NCBI RefSeq assembly: GCF_001514115.1
Contig: NZ_KQ948464.1
Span: forward strand, 62,001 to 126,000
Direction: 5' to 3'
Length of the DNA: 64,000 nucleotides
Source: Streptomyces olivochromogenes
GTDB lineage: Bacteria > Actinomycetota > Actinomycetes > Streptomycetales > Streptomycetaceae
Below the pieces are notes generated by a model. It was not told the DNA's origin and searched no databases. It worked only from the letters and a program-made list of their open reading frames with translations. Shown piece by piece: positions 7,370 through 14,942 of this stretch (the first letter of the stretch is position 1; each line of letters opens with the position of its first letter). Both the position numbers and the translations under genes were made by a program.

Positions 7370-9039
7370 GCGGCGCCGCCCTCGTCGCCTTCGCGCATCG
7401 GGATGCGCACGCCGCGCTCCTGGGCGACGGACTCGGCGATGTCGTACCCGGCGTCGACGTGACGGATGACGCCCATGCCGGGGTCGTTGGTGAGCACGCG
7501 GCGGATCTTCTCGCCGGCCAGCTTGGTGCCGTCGGCGACGGACACCTGGCCGGCGTGGATGGAGCGGCCCATGCCGACGCCGCCGCCGTGGTGGATGGAG
7601 ACCCAGGAGGCGCCGGAGGCGACGTTCACCATGGCGTTGAGCAGCGGCCAGTCGGCGATCGCGTCGGAGCCGTCGAGCATGGCCTCGGTCTCGCGGTACG
7701 GGGAGGCGACGGAGCCGCAGTCGAGGTGGTCGCGGCCGATGGCCAGCGGGGCCGCCAGCTCGCCGCTCGCCACCATGTCGTTGAACCGCTCGCCGGCCTT
7801 GTCCCGCTCGCCGTAGCCGAGCCAGCAGATACGGGCGGGCAGGCCCTGGAAGTGGACGCGCTCACCGGCCAGCTTGATCCAGCGGTGCAGGGACTCGTTC
7901 TCCGGGAAGAGGTCGAGGATCGCCTTGTCCGTCTTGTGGATGTCGGAGGCCTCGCCGGACAGGGCCGCCCAGCGGAAGGGGCCCTTGCCCTCGGAGAAGA
8001 GGGGGCGGATGTAGGCGGGGACGAAGCCGGGGAAGGCGAACGCGCGGTCGTACCCGGCGAGCTGGGCCTCGCCGCGGATCGAGTTGCCGTAGTCGAAGAC
8101 CTCGGCGCCGGCGTCCATGAAGCCGACCATCGCCTCGACGTGCTTGGCCATGGACTCACGGGCGCGGGTGGTGAAGCCCGCCGGGTCCTTGGCGGCCGCG
8201 TCGGCCATGTCGTCGAAGTCGATGCCGATGGGGAGGTAGGCCAGCGGGTCGTGGGCCGAGGTCTGGTCGGTCACGATGTCGATGGGGGCGCTCTCGGCGA
8301 GCATGCGGGGCAGCAGCTCGGCGGCGTTGCCGAGCAGACCGATGGAGAGCGGCTTGCGCTGGTCGCGGGCCTCGACGGCGAGCTGGAGGGCGTGCTCCAG
8401 GGAGTCGGCCTTCACGTCCAGGTAGCGGTGCTCGATGCGGCGCTCGATGGCGCGCGGGTCGACGTCGATACAGATCGCGACGCCGTCGTTCATCGTCACG
8501 GCGAGCGGCTGGGCGCCGCCCATGCCGCCGAGGCCCGCGGTCAGGGTGATGGTGCCCGCGAGCGTGCCGTTGAACTTCTTGGCGGCGACGGCGGCGAAGG
8601 TCTCGTAGGTGCCCTGGAGGATGCCCTGGGTGCCGATGTAGATCCAGGAGCCGGCGGTCATCTGGCCGTACATGGTGAGGCCGAGGGCCTCCAGACGGCG
8701 GAACTCCTCCCAGTTCGCCCAGTCGCCGACCAGGTTGGAGTTGGCGATGAGGACGCGCGGGGCCCACTCGTGGGTCTGCATCACGCCGACGGGGCGGCCG
8801 GACTGGACGAGCATCGTCTCGTCCTGCTTGAGGGTGCGCAGCGTGCGGACCATGGCGTCGAAGGAACGCCAGTCGCGGGCGGCCTTGCCGGTGCCGCCGT
8901 AGACGACGAGCTTGTCGGGGTGCTCGGCGACCTCGGGGTCGAGGTTGTTCTGCAGCATCCGCAGGGCGGCTTCCTGCTGCCATCCCAGGGCACTCAGTTC
9001 CGTACCGCGCGGCGCTCGGACGGGGCGGGGTCCTGACAT
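7366..9039 (-). CDS. hutU: Urocanate hydratase
   Basis: Urocanase adds water to urocanate using a tightly bound NAD+, giving imidazolone propionate. The 557-residue length and landmarks such as YGGTGKAARDW, TAGLGGMGGAQPLA and HHGGGVGMGRSIHAG match the family closely. It is the first gene of the operon and has a near-perfect AGGAGG site 6 bases before its ATG. The likely promoter lies at 9078-9106 and is overlapped by a dyad that could be a repressor site. HutH, the first enzyme of the pathway, is not next to it; the HAL-like gene at 14.9 kb is unlikely to replace it. Confidence 0.97.
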   Translation of the reverse strand: MSGPRPVRAPRGTELSALGWQQEAALRMLQNNLDPEVAEHPDKLVVYGGTGKAARDWRSFDAMVRTLRTLKQDETMLVQSGRPVGVMQTHEWAPRVLIANSNLVGDWANWEEFRRLEALGLTMYGQMTAGSWIYIGTQGILQGTYETFAAVAAKKFNGTLAGTITLTAGLGGMGGAQPLAVTMNDGVAICIDVDPRAIERRIEHRYLDVKADSLEHALQLAVEARDQRKPLSIGLLGNAAELLPRMLAESAPIDIVTDQTSAHDPLAYLPIGIDFDDMADAAAKDPAGFTTRARESMAKHVEAMVGFMDAGAEVFDYGNSIRGEAQLAGYDRAFAFPGFVPAYIRPLFSEGKGPFRWAALSGEASDIHKTDKAILDLFPENESLHRWIKLAGERVHFQGLPARICWLGYGERDKAGERFNDMVASGELAAPLAIGRDHLDCGSVASPYRETEAMLDGSDAIADWPLLNAMVNVASGASWVSIHHGGGVGMGRSIHAGQVSVADGTKLAGEKIRRVLTNDPGMGVIRHVDAGYDIAESVAQERGVRIPMREGDEGGAA

Positions 9040-9077
9040 GGTCTGCCTCCTAGCGGACTGTTGCAGTAGATATTCAC

Positions 9078-9106
9078 ATCCTGGCTTCTTGAATAGAGCT
9101 AGTCAA
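9078..9106 (-). promoter_or_regulatory. Candidate hutU promoter with overlapping dyad operator
   Basis: Reading towards hutU, TTGACT (9106-9101) and CAGGAT (9083-9078) are separated by 17 bases, a good match to a housekeeping promoter. The -35 box is part of an 18-base imperfect dyad at 9089-9106 with outer arms TTGA/TCAA and inner arms TAG/CTA. A repressor bound there would block the promoter and could respond to urocanate or histidine. This comes from base pattern only. Confidence 0.5.
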
Positions 9107-9188
9107 TAGATGAGCGGGCCAGCAGGGGCGTGGCGCGGATGTTTGGCTGGGATGTATGGGCACAGACAGGGACGCGACGGAGGATTCA

Positions 9189-10709
9189 GTGAGCGATGGG
9201 GCAGCAGGGACCAGGGCGTCTTCGACGGGGACGCCTTCGACCGGGATGTCTTCGGCGGCGGCGCCTTCGGGTGGGGCTTCGGCGGGTGGGGCGCCTTCGG
9301 TGGGCGGGGGCGAGTCCGGCTCCGATCGCGTGGCGCGGCGCGACGATGCCGTCCGGGCCGCCGTGGCTCATGGACTGCTGGGGCCCGAGGCCCCCATCAT
9401 CGCCCTCCTCGACGTTCCCGGCATCAAGGCCTCGGCGGCGGAGCTGCGGGCCGCCTTCGACGCGGTGACGGCGCCGGGCACGCCCGTGCTGCACGCCTTC
9501 GCGGTGAAGGCGACCCCGCTGGTGCCCGTACTGCGGCTGCTGCACGAGCACGGCATCGGCGCGGAGGTCGCGAGCCCCGGCGAGCTCGCCCTCGCACGGG
9601 CGGCCGGAGTGCCACCCTCCGAGACCGTGCTCGACTCACCCGCCAAGACGATCACCGAGCTGCGCGAGGCACTGGCGCTGGGCATCGCCGTCAACGCGGA
9701 CAATCCGCAGGAGCTGGACCGCCTCAACGGCCTGGTGGGGGACCTGCCCCATGGGCCGAACGGCGGTCCCGCGGGATCCCCGCACCCCCGCTCCCCCATC
9801 GGAATCCGAGTGAACCCGCAGGTCGGCGGGGGTTCCATCGAGGCGTTGTCCACGGCGACGGCGACCTCGAAGTTCGGGGTCGCGCTGCGCGACGAGGGTG
9901 CTCGGGAGTGGATCGTCCAGGCGTACGCCGACCGTCCGTGGCTGACCCGGCTGCACGCGCACACCGGATCGCAGGGCATCCCGCTCTCGCTGATGGCGCG
10001 GGGGATCGCGGAGACGTACGCACTCGCCGAGGAGATCAACCGGCGTGTCGGGCGGCAGCAGATCGACACGCTCGACATCGGCGGCGGACTGCCGGTCAAC
10101 TTCGGCTCCGACGTCACGACCCCGACGTACGCGCAGTACGCACGGCTGCTCGCCGAGGCGGTGCCGGGGCTCTTCGACGGGCGGTACGGGCTGGTCACCG
10201 AGTTCGGGCGGTCGCTGCTGGCCAAGCACGGGACCGTGGTCGCGCGGGTCGAGTACGCGAAGTCCGCCGGGGGCCGGCCGGTCGCGGTGACGCACGCCGG
10301 GGTGCAGATCGCGACCCGCACGGTGTACGCGCCCGGGTCCTGGCCGCTGCGGATCGCCGCGTACGACACGGAGGGGCGCCCCAAGGCGGGGCCGGACGTC
10401 GTCCAGGACATCGCGGGGCCCGCCTGTTTCGCGGGCGACCTGCTCGCCGAGGGGCGCGCGCTCCCGCTGCTCGAACAGGGCGACTACGCGGCGGCGTTGG
10501 ACACGGGCGCGTACTACTTCGCCCACCATTACGCGTACAACTCCCTGGCCCGGCCCGGCGTTTACGGCTTCGCGTCGGTCGAGGGCGGCAACGCCAACGG
10601 CAACGGGGGTACGGACGTGCGGTTCGCGGTCGTACGTGAGCAGCAGGGCGTCGAGGAGATCGTCGCGGAGTCGGGCGGCGCACGGCCGACGGCACTTACG
10701 GCGCTGTAG
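9189..10709 (+). CDS. Fold type III PLP-dependent decarboxylase (diaminopimelate decarboxylase-like)
   Basis: This protein of about 506 residues resembles LysA-type decarboxylases, with a PLP-binding lysine in HAFAVKATP, a glycine-rich DIGGGLPVNF and a C-terminal DTGAYYF. The canonical LysA motif around the active-site cysteine is altered to GPACFAGDLLAE. Substrate residues therefore may differ, and another amino acid could be decarboxylated or racemised. The GTG at 9189 is chosen over the ATG at 9156 because GGAGG at 9179-9183 sits 5 bases before it. The N-terminal 40 residues are a low-complexity Gly/Ala/Ser tail. It stands alone, divergent from hutU. Confidence 0.85.
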   Translation: MSDGAAGTRASSTGTPSTGMSSAAAPSGGASAGGAPSVGGGESGSDRVARRDDAVRAAVAHGLLGPEAPIIALLDVPGIKASAAELRAAFDAVTAPGTPVLHAFAVKATPLVPVLRLLHEHGIGAEVASPGELALARAAGVPPSETVLDSPAKTITELREALALGIAVNADNPQELDRLNGLVGDLPHGPNGGPAGSPHPRSPIGIRVNPQVGGGSIEALSTATATSKFGVALRDEGAREWIVQAYADRPWLTRLHAHTGSQGIPLSLMARGIAETYALAEEINRRVGRQQIDTLDIGGGLPVNFGSDVTTPTYAQYARLLAEAVPGLFDGRYGLVTEFGRSLLAKHGTVVARVEYAKSAGGRPVAVTHAGVQIATRTVYAPGSWPLRIAAYDTEGRPKAGPDVVQDIAGPACFAGDLLAEGRALPLLEQGDYAAALDTGAYYFAHHYAYNSLARPGVYGFASVEGGNANGNGGTDVRFAVVREQQGVEEIVAESGGARPTALTAL

Positions 10710-11016
10710 CCCCAGCACCCGGCGCCTGGCACCCGACGCCCGACACCTGGCACCTGGCACCTGGCACCCCGAAATAGAACACGGCGTGCGTGGCCCCGGC
10801 GCGCACCCCTGCGGACCTGCGAGCGCCCCCTGGCACGCCTTCGCAACGCCCTGACCGGCATCCGAACAGCCTCGAGAGGACTGAAAATATGGTCAGTTGA
10901 CCCACCTTAGTCACCGCGCGCATGTTCCACAGGAAAATGCCAGATCCCTCACCCGTCGCGCACACGTTGCGTAACTTCGGCGTCACTCGGCCGAACCCTT
11001 TGGCGGGAGGGGATAC
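10710..11016. other. Intergenic region upstream of the roadblock operon
   Basis: No gene is visible. The region holds three direct copies of CACCTGG (10744-10764) within a C-rich tract that may contain the decarboxylase terminator. A possible promoter for the downstream operon is TTGACC at 10897-10902 with CATGTT 18 bases later, which would give a leader of about 85 bases. The promoter call is weak. Confidence 0.35.
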
Positions 11017-11418
11017 GTGGTGCCCGGAATCGACGAGTGCCTACTGGAAGCCATGCGACTGCCCGGTGCCCGGGGCGCCGCGGTGGTCGACTGGACCAGC
11101 GGGCTGGCCCTGGGCACGGTCGGGGACGCCCCGGGCGGTGACCACGAGACGACCGCGGCGGAGGCGGCCGAGCTCGCCCGGCTCGCCGCGGAGCACAAGG
11201 CGTTCGCCCCGTCCGACGGGTCCGACTGGTCCGAGCAGGAGACCCCGGTCGAGGACCTGATCGTCAGCAACCGTGACAGCTACCACCTGCTGCGGTTCGT
11301 CAGGACCACGTTCGACAGCAGTGTGTTCCTGCATCTGTGGCTGGACCGGGCGGACGGCAATCTCGCGCTGGCCCGGATCCGGCTCGGCGAGATGGCCGGA
11401 CGGCTGGTACTGGGATGA
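11017..11418 (+). CDS. Roadblock/LC7 domain protein, first of three in the operon
   Basis: This 133-residue protein is a single roadblock/LC7 fold, as in MglB and the CvnB proteins, which usually bind small Ras-like GTPases. It shares clear landmarks with the protein at 12919: A-A-V-V-D-W-T-S-G followed by ALGT near the N-terminus, and LRFVRTTF, then FLHLWLD, then NLALARI near the C-terminus, so the two are paralogues. The GTG start has GGGAGGGG just upstream. It overlaps the next gene by 4 bases. No GTPase or DUF742 gene accompanies it, unlike a Streptomyces conservon. Confidence 0.85.
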   Translation: MVPGIDECLLEAMRLPGARGAAVVDWTSGLALGTVGDAPGGDHETTAAEAAELARLAAEHKAFAPSDGSDWSEQETPVEDLIVSNRDSYHLLRFVRTTFDSSVFLHLWLDRADGNLALARIRLGEMAGRLVLG

Positions 11419-12293
11419 CGACGGTCAGAACACCGCCGGCACCCGAACTCGCCGTGCACAAGGACAGCGGCCAAGACCACGACCGCAACAACAACGACAA
11501 CAACGACAACAACAACGACAACAACAACGACAGGGCGACGGTCCCCGCCGGCCTCTCGCCCATGCTCAGCCGACTCGCCGCCGAGCGGGCCACCGGCGTG
11601 CTGGTGCGCGAGCGCGGGGTGCTCTATCTCTGTGACGGAGAGGTCGTGCACGCCGAGAGCCCCGCCACCCCCTCGCTCGACGTACTGCTCACCGCGCGCG
11701 GAGTGCTGGCGGCCGAGTCCTGGCGGGAGGCGGTGGCCGAGGCCGGGGCGCGGCGGCGGGTCGGGCGGTTCCTGGTCGAGCGCGGGCGGATCGCCGAGGG
11801 CGCGCTGGAGCTGTGCCATCTCGGGGCGCTGTACGACGCGGCGTACTTCGTGCTGGGGCCGAGCAGCACTCCGGCCCGGTTCCGGTACGGGGCCGCGCAC
11901 TGGCTCGGCCCCGTGCGTCCCGTGCCCGTGGCCGCGGTGGAGCGTGAGACGCTGCGCCGCCGCCAGCTGCTGCACCGGGTCTGGCCCGACCCGGCGACCG
12001 ACACCGCCCCGTTGGCACGCGCCCGGCGCGCCGCCGAACCGTCGGTCCCCCTGCGCCAGTGGGCCGTCCTCGGCCGGGTGGACGGTCTGCGGACGGCGTC
12101 GGACATCTCGCTCGCCCTGGGGCGGCCCGCGTTCCACACCCTCGTCGACGTCCGCCGGCTGGCCGCGGCCGGGCTCGTCACGGCGGCGAACGCGCCGGAG
12201 CGTGCGCCGTTGCCCAAGGTGCTCACCCAGTCTTCCGCCGATCCCGACGTCGCGTTGTTGCGCCGGCTCCGAGACGCGCTGGAGGCCCTGTGA
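11415..12293 (+). CDS. DUF4388/PATAN-like protein of the roadblock operon
   Basis: The 292-residue protein begins with a low-complexity tail containing an Asn/Asp repeat (about residues 23-39). A central region follows with the pattern of PATAN/DUF4388 domains (GVLVRERGVLYLCDGEVVHAES, then LGALYDAAYFVL). The C-terminal part has a helical DGLRTASDISLALGRPAFHTLVDVRRLAAAGLV segment resembling a winged helix. Such proteins link to gliding, polarity or two-component systems in other bacteria. The ATG overlaps the upstream stop (ATGA), and the downstream roadblock gene starts at or near its end. I infer a scaffold or transcriptional role; the domain assignment is from pattern only. Confidence 0.7.
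   Translation: MTTVRTPPAPELAVHKDSGQDHDRNNNDNNDNNNDNNNDRATVPAGLSPMLSRLAAERATGVLVRERGVLYLCDGEVVHAESPATPSLDVLLTARGVLAAESWREAVAEAGARRRVGRFLVERGRIAEGALELCHLGALYDAAYFVLGPSSTPARFRYGAAHWLGPVRPVPVAAVERETLRRRQLLHRVWPDPATDTAPLARARRAAEPSVPLRQWAVLGRVDGLRTASDISLALGRPAFHTLVDVRRLAAAGLVTAANAPERAPLPKVLTQSSADPDVALLRRLRDALEAL
11485..11531. repeat. AAC/GAC trinucleotide repeat encoding an Asn/Asp linker
   Basis: A run of AAC and GAC codons encodes about 16 consecutive Asn or Asp residues. It is strikingly adenine-rich for this genome and is likely to vary in length by slippage. The frame is preserved, so it acts as a flexible polar linker before the PATAN-like region. Confidence 0.85.
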
Positions 12294-12331
12294 TCCGCGC
12301 GCTGCGACAGCGTGCCGAGAGGAGACTGCTG

Positions 12332-12841
12332 ATGGCGGCGGAACCCGAAGTCCTCGACGAGCTGCACCGGTTGAGGGCCCGTGTGCCCCAGCTGACCGGT
12401 GCGCTGGCGGCCAGCGTCGACGGACTCGTACTCGCCCACGACACACCCGGAGTGGAGCCCGAGGGCGTGGCCGCGCTCACCGCGGCCGCGCTGGGGGTGG
12501 CCGTGCGGATGGCGGACGCCACCGGGCAGGGCGAGTTCCGCGAGCTGCTGGTGCGCGGCGTCGACGGCTATGTGGCGACGTACGCGGCGGGCGGCTCCGC
12601 CGTGCTGACGCTGCTGGCCCAGGACCGGGTCAACGTCGGCCGGTTGCATCTGGAGGGGCGCCGTTCCGGTACCCGGATCGGCGAGCTCGTGGAGGCCGCG
12701 ACGGCGCGCGGCGAACCGGTCACCCCGGCGCGGGCTCCCACGCGGCCCGCCTCCATGCCGACGCGTACCCGTACGGCGCGCGGCACTCCCCGAACGCCCC
12801 CGACCCCCACCCCCAACACCCCTACCGCATCGGAAAGCTGA
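12332..12841 (+). CDS. Roadblock/LC7 domain protein, second of three (CvnB-like)
   Basis: The 169-residue protein starts with a roadblock domain (LTGALAASVDGLVLAHD, a long helix with ALGVAVRMAD, then a strand region VLTLLAQDRVNVGRLHLE). It is closest in pattern to the CvnB proteins of conservons. The C-terminal 40 residues are Pro/Thr/Arg-rich and probably disordered. The ATG at 12332 has GAGAGGAGA 6-8 bases upstream. An alternative GTG at 12290 overlaps the previous stop (GTGA) and would add 14 basic residues, so both starts are plausible. The third roadblock gene begins 77 bases downstream. Confidence 0.82.
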   Translation: MAAEPEVLDELHRLRARVPQLTGALAASVDGLVLAHDTPGVEPEGVAALTAAALGVAVRMADATGQGEFRELLVRGVDGYVATYAAGGSAVLTLLAQDRVNVGRLHLEGRRSGTRIGELVEAATARGEPVTPARAPTRPASMPTRTRTARGTPRTPPTPTPNTPTASES

Positions 12842-12918
12842 CCGAGAAGTCGGACCGAAGGTCGGGCCGAAGTCGGGCCGAAAAGTCGGACCGACAAGCC
12901 GAAAGGAAGAACCACACC

Positions 12919-13293
12919 ATGACCAACACCGAAACCGCGCTGAAGGAAGCACTCGCCTCCATCGAAGGCGCGACCGGAGCCGCCCTCGTCGACTACACCA
13001 GCGGAATGGCGCTGGGCACGATCGGCGGCAGCAAGGGCTTCGACCTCACCGTGGCGGCGGCGGGCAACACCGACGTGGTCCGCGCCAAGATCCGCACCAT
13101 GGAGCACCTCGGGCTGAAGGGCGAGATCGAGGACATCCTGATCACGCTGTCCGACCAGTACCACCTGATCCGGCTGATCAAGGGGCGTGGCGGCAACGGG
13201 CTCTTCCTGTACCTGGTGCTCGACGCCAAACGGTCCAACCTGGCGATGGCCCGGCACCAGTTGAAGAGGATCGAGGCGGACCTCGAGGTGTAG
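12919..13293 (+). CDS. Roadblock/LC7 domain protein, third of three
   Basis: This compact 124-residue protein is one roadblock domain with no extensions. It shares the ALVDYTSGMALGT and NLAMARHQL landmarks with the first protein of the operon. GAAAGGAAG lies 7 bases upstream of the ATG. The leader between it and the preceding gene contains repeated GTCGGNCCGA-like words (12848-12898) that can pair with each other. It ends the operon; the next gene is convergent. Roadblock proteins usually dimerise, so homo- or hetero-dimers among the three products are likely. Confidence 0.87.
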   Translation: MTNTETALKEALASIEGATGAALVDYTSGMALGTIGGSKGFDLTVAAAGNTDVVRAKIRTMEHLGLKGEIEDILITLSDQYHLIRLIKGRGGNGLFLYLVLDAKRSNLAMARHQLKRIEADLEV

Positions 13294-13317
13294 CGACCTC
13301 CCTGTCGCCGCCTCGGG

Positions 13318-13887
13318 TCAGCGGCGTCGCGCTCCGCCGGGCGCGGCGTCGCCGGCCGCCACTCCGGTGGCCCGGCAGGCCTTGACCGGCTTTCCGGCGG
13401 GAGCCCCGGCGCGTCGGCCGAGCCAGTCGACGCGCACCCAGATCAGCGCCTCCTCGGCGCGTTCCCGGCGCCCGAGCCAGCCGGCCTTGAGCCACAGCCC
13501 GACGCCCGCACCGGCGAGCAGCATGCCGCCCGCGGCGGGCACCGCGAAGGAGCTGCCGAGCGCGGCCACGAAGGCGAGCAGCAGCCACCGACGATGGCCC
13601 CGGCGCCAGTTGCGTACCGTCACGGCCCGGTCCTGGAGCACGTCCTGCTTGCTCGCGCGTGCGGCCGAGCGGACGAGTGCGGCGTACCGCTTCCTGCGGG
13701 TGTACGCCACCACGACGGCCGCGAGGATGAACAGCGCGGCCCCGGCCATGACCCCGATCCGGCGTCCGGTCAGCCCCGGCAACAGCACCCCGATACCCGC
13801 CGCGAACACACCGAACCACCACAGTGGTGCCGCCCCGGCTCTCACCACGACGGCCACCCGAGCCAGCCCCTGCCCTCCGCGCGCCAC
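13318..13887 (-). CDS. Small integral membrane protein of unknown function
   Basis: This 189-residue protein has two pairs of hydrophobic helices, at about 18-58 and 103-133, separated by a basic loop (YTRRKRYAALVRSAARASKQ). The C-terminal tail is Ala/Gly/Arg-rich. GTG is the start, with GGGAGG 12 bases upstream and GGAG closer in. It is convergent with the roadblock operon with only 24 bases between the stops. I do not recognise a named family; topology is the only support for a membrane role. Confidence 0.7.
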   Translation of the reverse strand: MARGGQGLARVAVVVRAGAAPLWWFGVFAAGIGVLLPGLTGRRIGVMAGAALFILAAVVVAYTRRKRYAALVRSAARASKQDVLQDRAVTVRNWRRGHRRWLLLAFVAALGSSFAVPAAGGMLLAGAGVGLWLKAGWLGRRERAEEALIWVRVDWLGRRAGAPAGKPVKACRATGVAAGDAAPGGARRR

Positions 13888-13991
13888 GTTCTCCGCCTCC
13901 CGTGCTTGCCTCTTCAGCGTCTTTGGGCGGGCACGCTAACGAGCGAAGGTGAGACGAGTCTGAGAAGCGGGGCCGCTCCACCGAACCGTGA

Positions 13992-14942
13992 CTACTCCAC
14001 GAACAGGCCCCTGGCCGCCGCCCGCGCGTCGAACTCCTCCAGCCGCGTCTGGGCGTCCGGGATGTCGTCGCACATCGCCTCCAGCAGGACGCGCCCGAGG
14101 AGCATCGGGGAGCAGGCCGTGTCGAAAGCGAGCCCGGTGCCGACGGCGGCGGGCAGGAGGAGGTCCGAGACCTTGGCGACCGGCGCGAACGCGGAGTCCG
14201 CGACCGTCACCACCGTCAGCCCGGCCTCCTTGGCATAGGCGAGCGAGTCCACGACCTCGCGCGGGTGGCGGGGCAGCGCGAAGCAGAGCAGGGCGGTGGC
14301 TCCGGCGTGGACGGCCGCGTCGATGCGGTCGTGCAGCATGGTGCCGCCCTCGTGCAGCAGCCGTACGTCCGGGTGGACCTTGGCGGCGAAGTACGCGAAG
14401 CCGTACGCCTGGGAGGCGGCGGCGCGCAGTCCGAGCACCGGGAGCGGACGGGAGGCGGCGAGCAGCCGCCCCGCGCGCTGCACCGGGCGCGGGTCGGCGA
14501 GCACCTCGGCGAGGTGCCTCAGGTTCTCGATCTCGGCCTCGACGGCCTGCTGGTACTCGTTGTACGAGCCCGGGGCCGCCGTCTGTTCGGTGGGTGCGAC
14601 CTCGCGCAGGTGCTTGCGCAGCGCCGGATAGCCGTCGAAGCCGAGCGCGACCGCGAAGCGGGTGACGGAGGGCTGGCTGACCCCGGCGAGTTCGGCGAGT
14701 TCGACGCTGGAGAGGAACGGCACGTCGGCGGCGCTGCGCACCATGCTGTGCGCGATGCGCCGTTGGGTGGGCGTCAGCCGGTGCCCCTCGAAGAGCGCCT
14801 GCAGGCGCCCGGCGGGACTGTCCATCACGCTCTCGTCGGCTTTGACGTCGGCTTTCACATCGGCCTTCATGCCGGCCTTCACATCGGCCCTCACGCCGGC
14901 TTTCGCCTCCGCGCTCACGTCCGTGCTCCTGTCCACGCTCAT
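13992..14942 (-). CDS. RpiR/MurR-family transcriptional regulator
   Basis: The 316-residue regulator has the family's N-terminal helix-turn-helix (LTPTQRRIAHSMV, then SSVELAELAGVSQPSVTRFAVALGFDGYPALRKHL) and a C-terminal SIS domain that binds phosphosugars or related ligands (ALLCFALPRHPREVVDSLAYAKEAG). Residues 9-36 form an extra tail of imperfect (V/M)KAD repeats ahead of the DNA-binding domain. Its start overlaps the stop of the HAL-like gene by 4 bases, so it is co-translated with it. It probably controls this operon, perhaps through the dyad at 16654-16668. Confidence 0.9.
   Translation of the reverse strand: MSVDRSTDVSAEAKAGVRADVKAGMKADVKADVKADESVMDSPAGRLQALFEGHRLTPTQRRIAHSMVRSAADVPFLSSVELAELAGVSQPSVTRFAVALGFDGYPALRKHLREVAPTEQTAAPGSYNEYQQAVEAEIENLRHLAEVLADPRPVQRAGRLLAASRPLPVLGLRAAASQAYGFAYFAAKVHPDVRLLHEGGTMLHDRIDAAVHAGATALLCFALPRHPREVVDSLAYAKEAGLTVVTVADSAFAPVAKVSDLLLPAAVGTGLAFDTACSPMLLGRVLLEAMCDDIPDAQTRLEEFDARAAARGLFVE

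Noticed and set aside
10501..10709. TTA codons in the decarboxylase gene and in other genes
   Set aside because: The TTA strings there (and the TAA strings opposite minus-strand genes such as hutU neighbours, eno and pobA) are out of frame; they span codons such as CAT-TAC or GGT-TAC.
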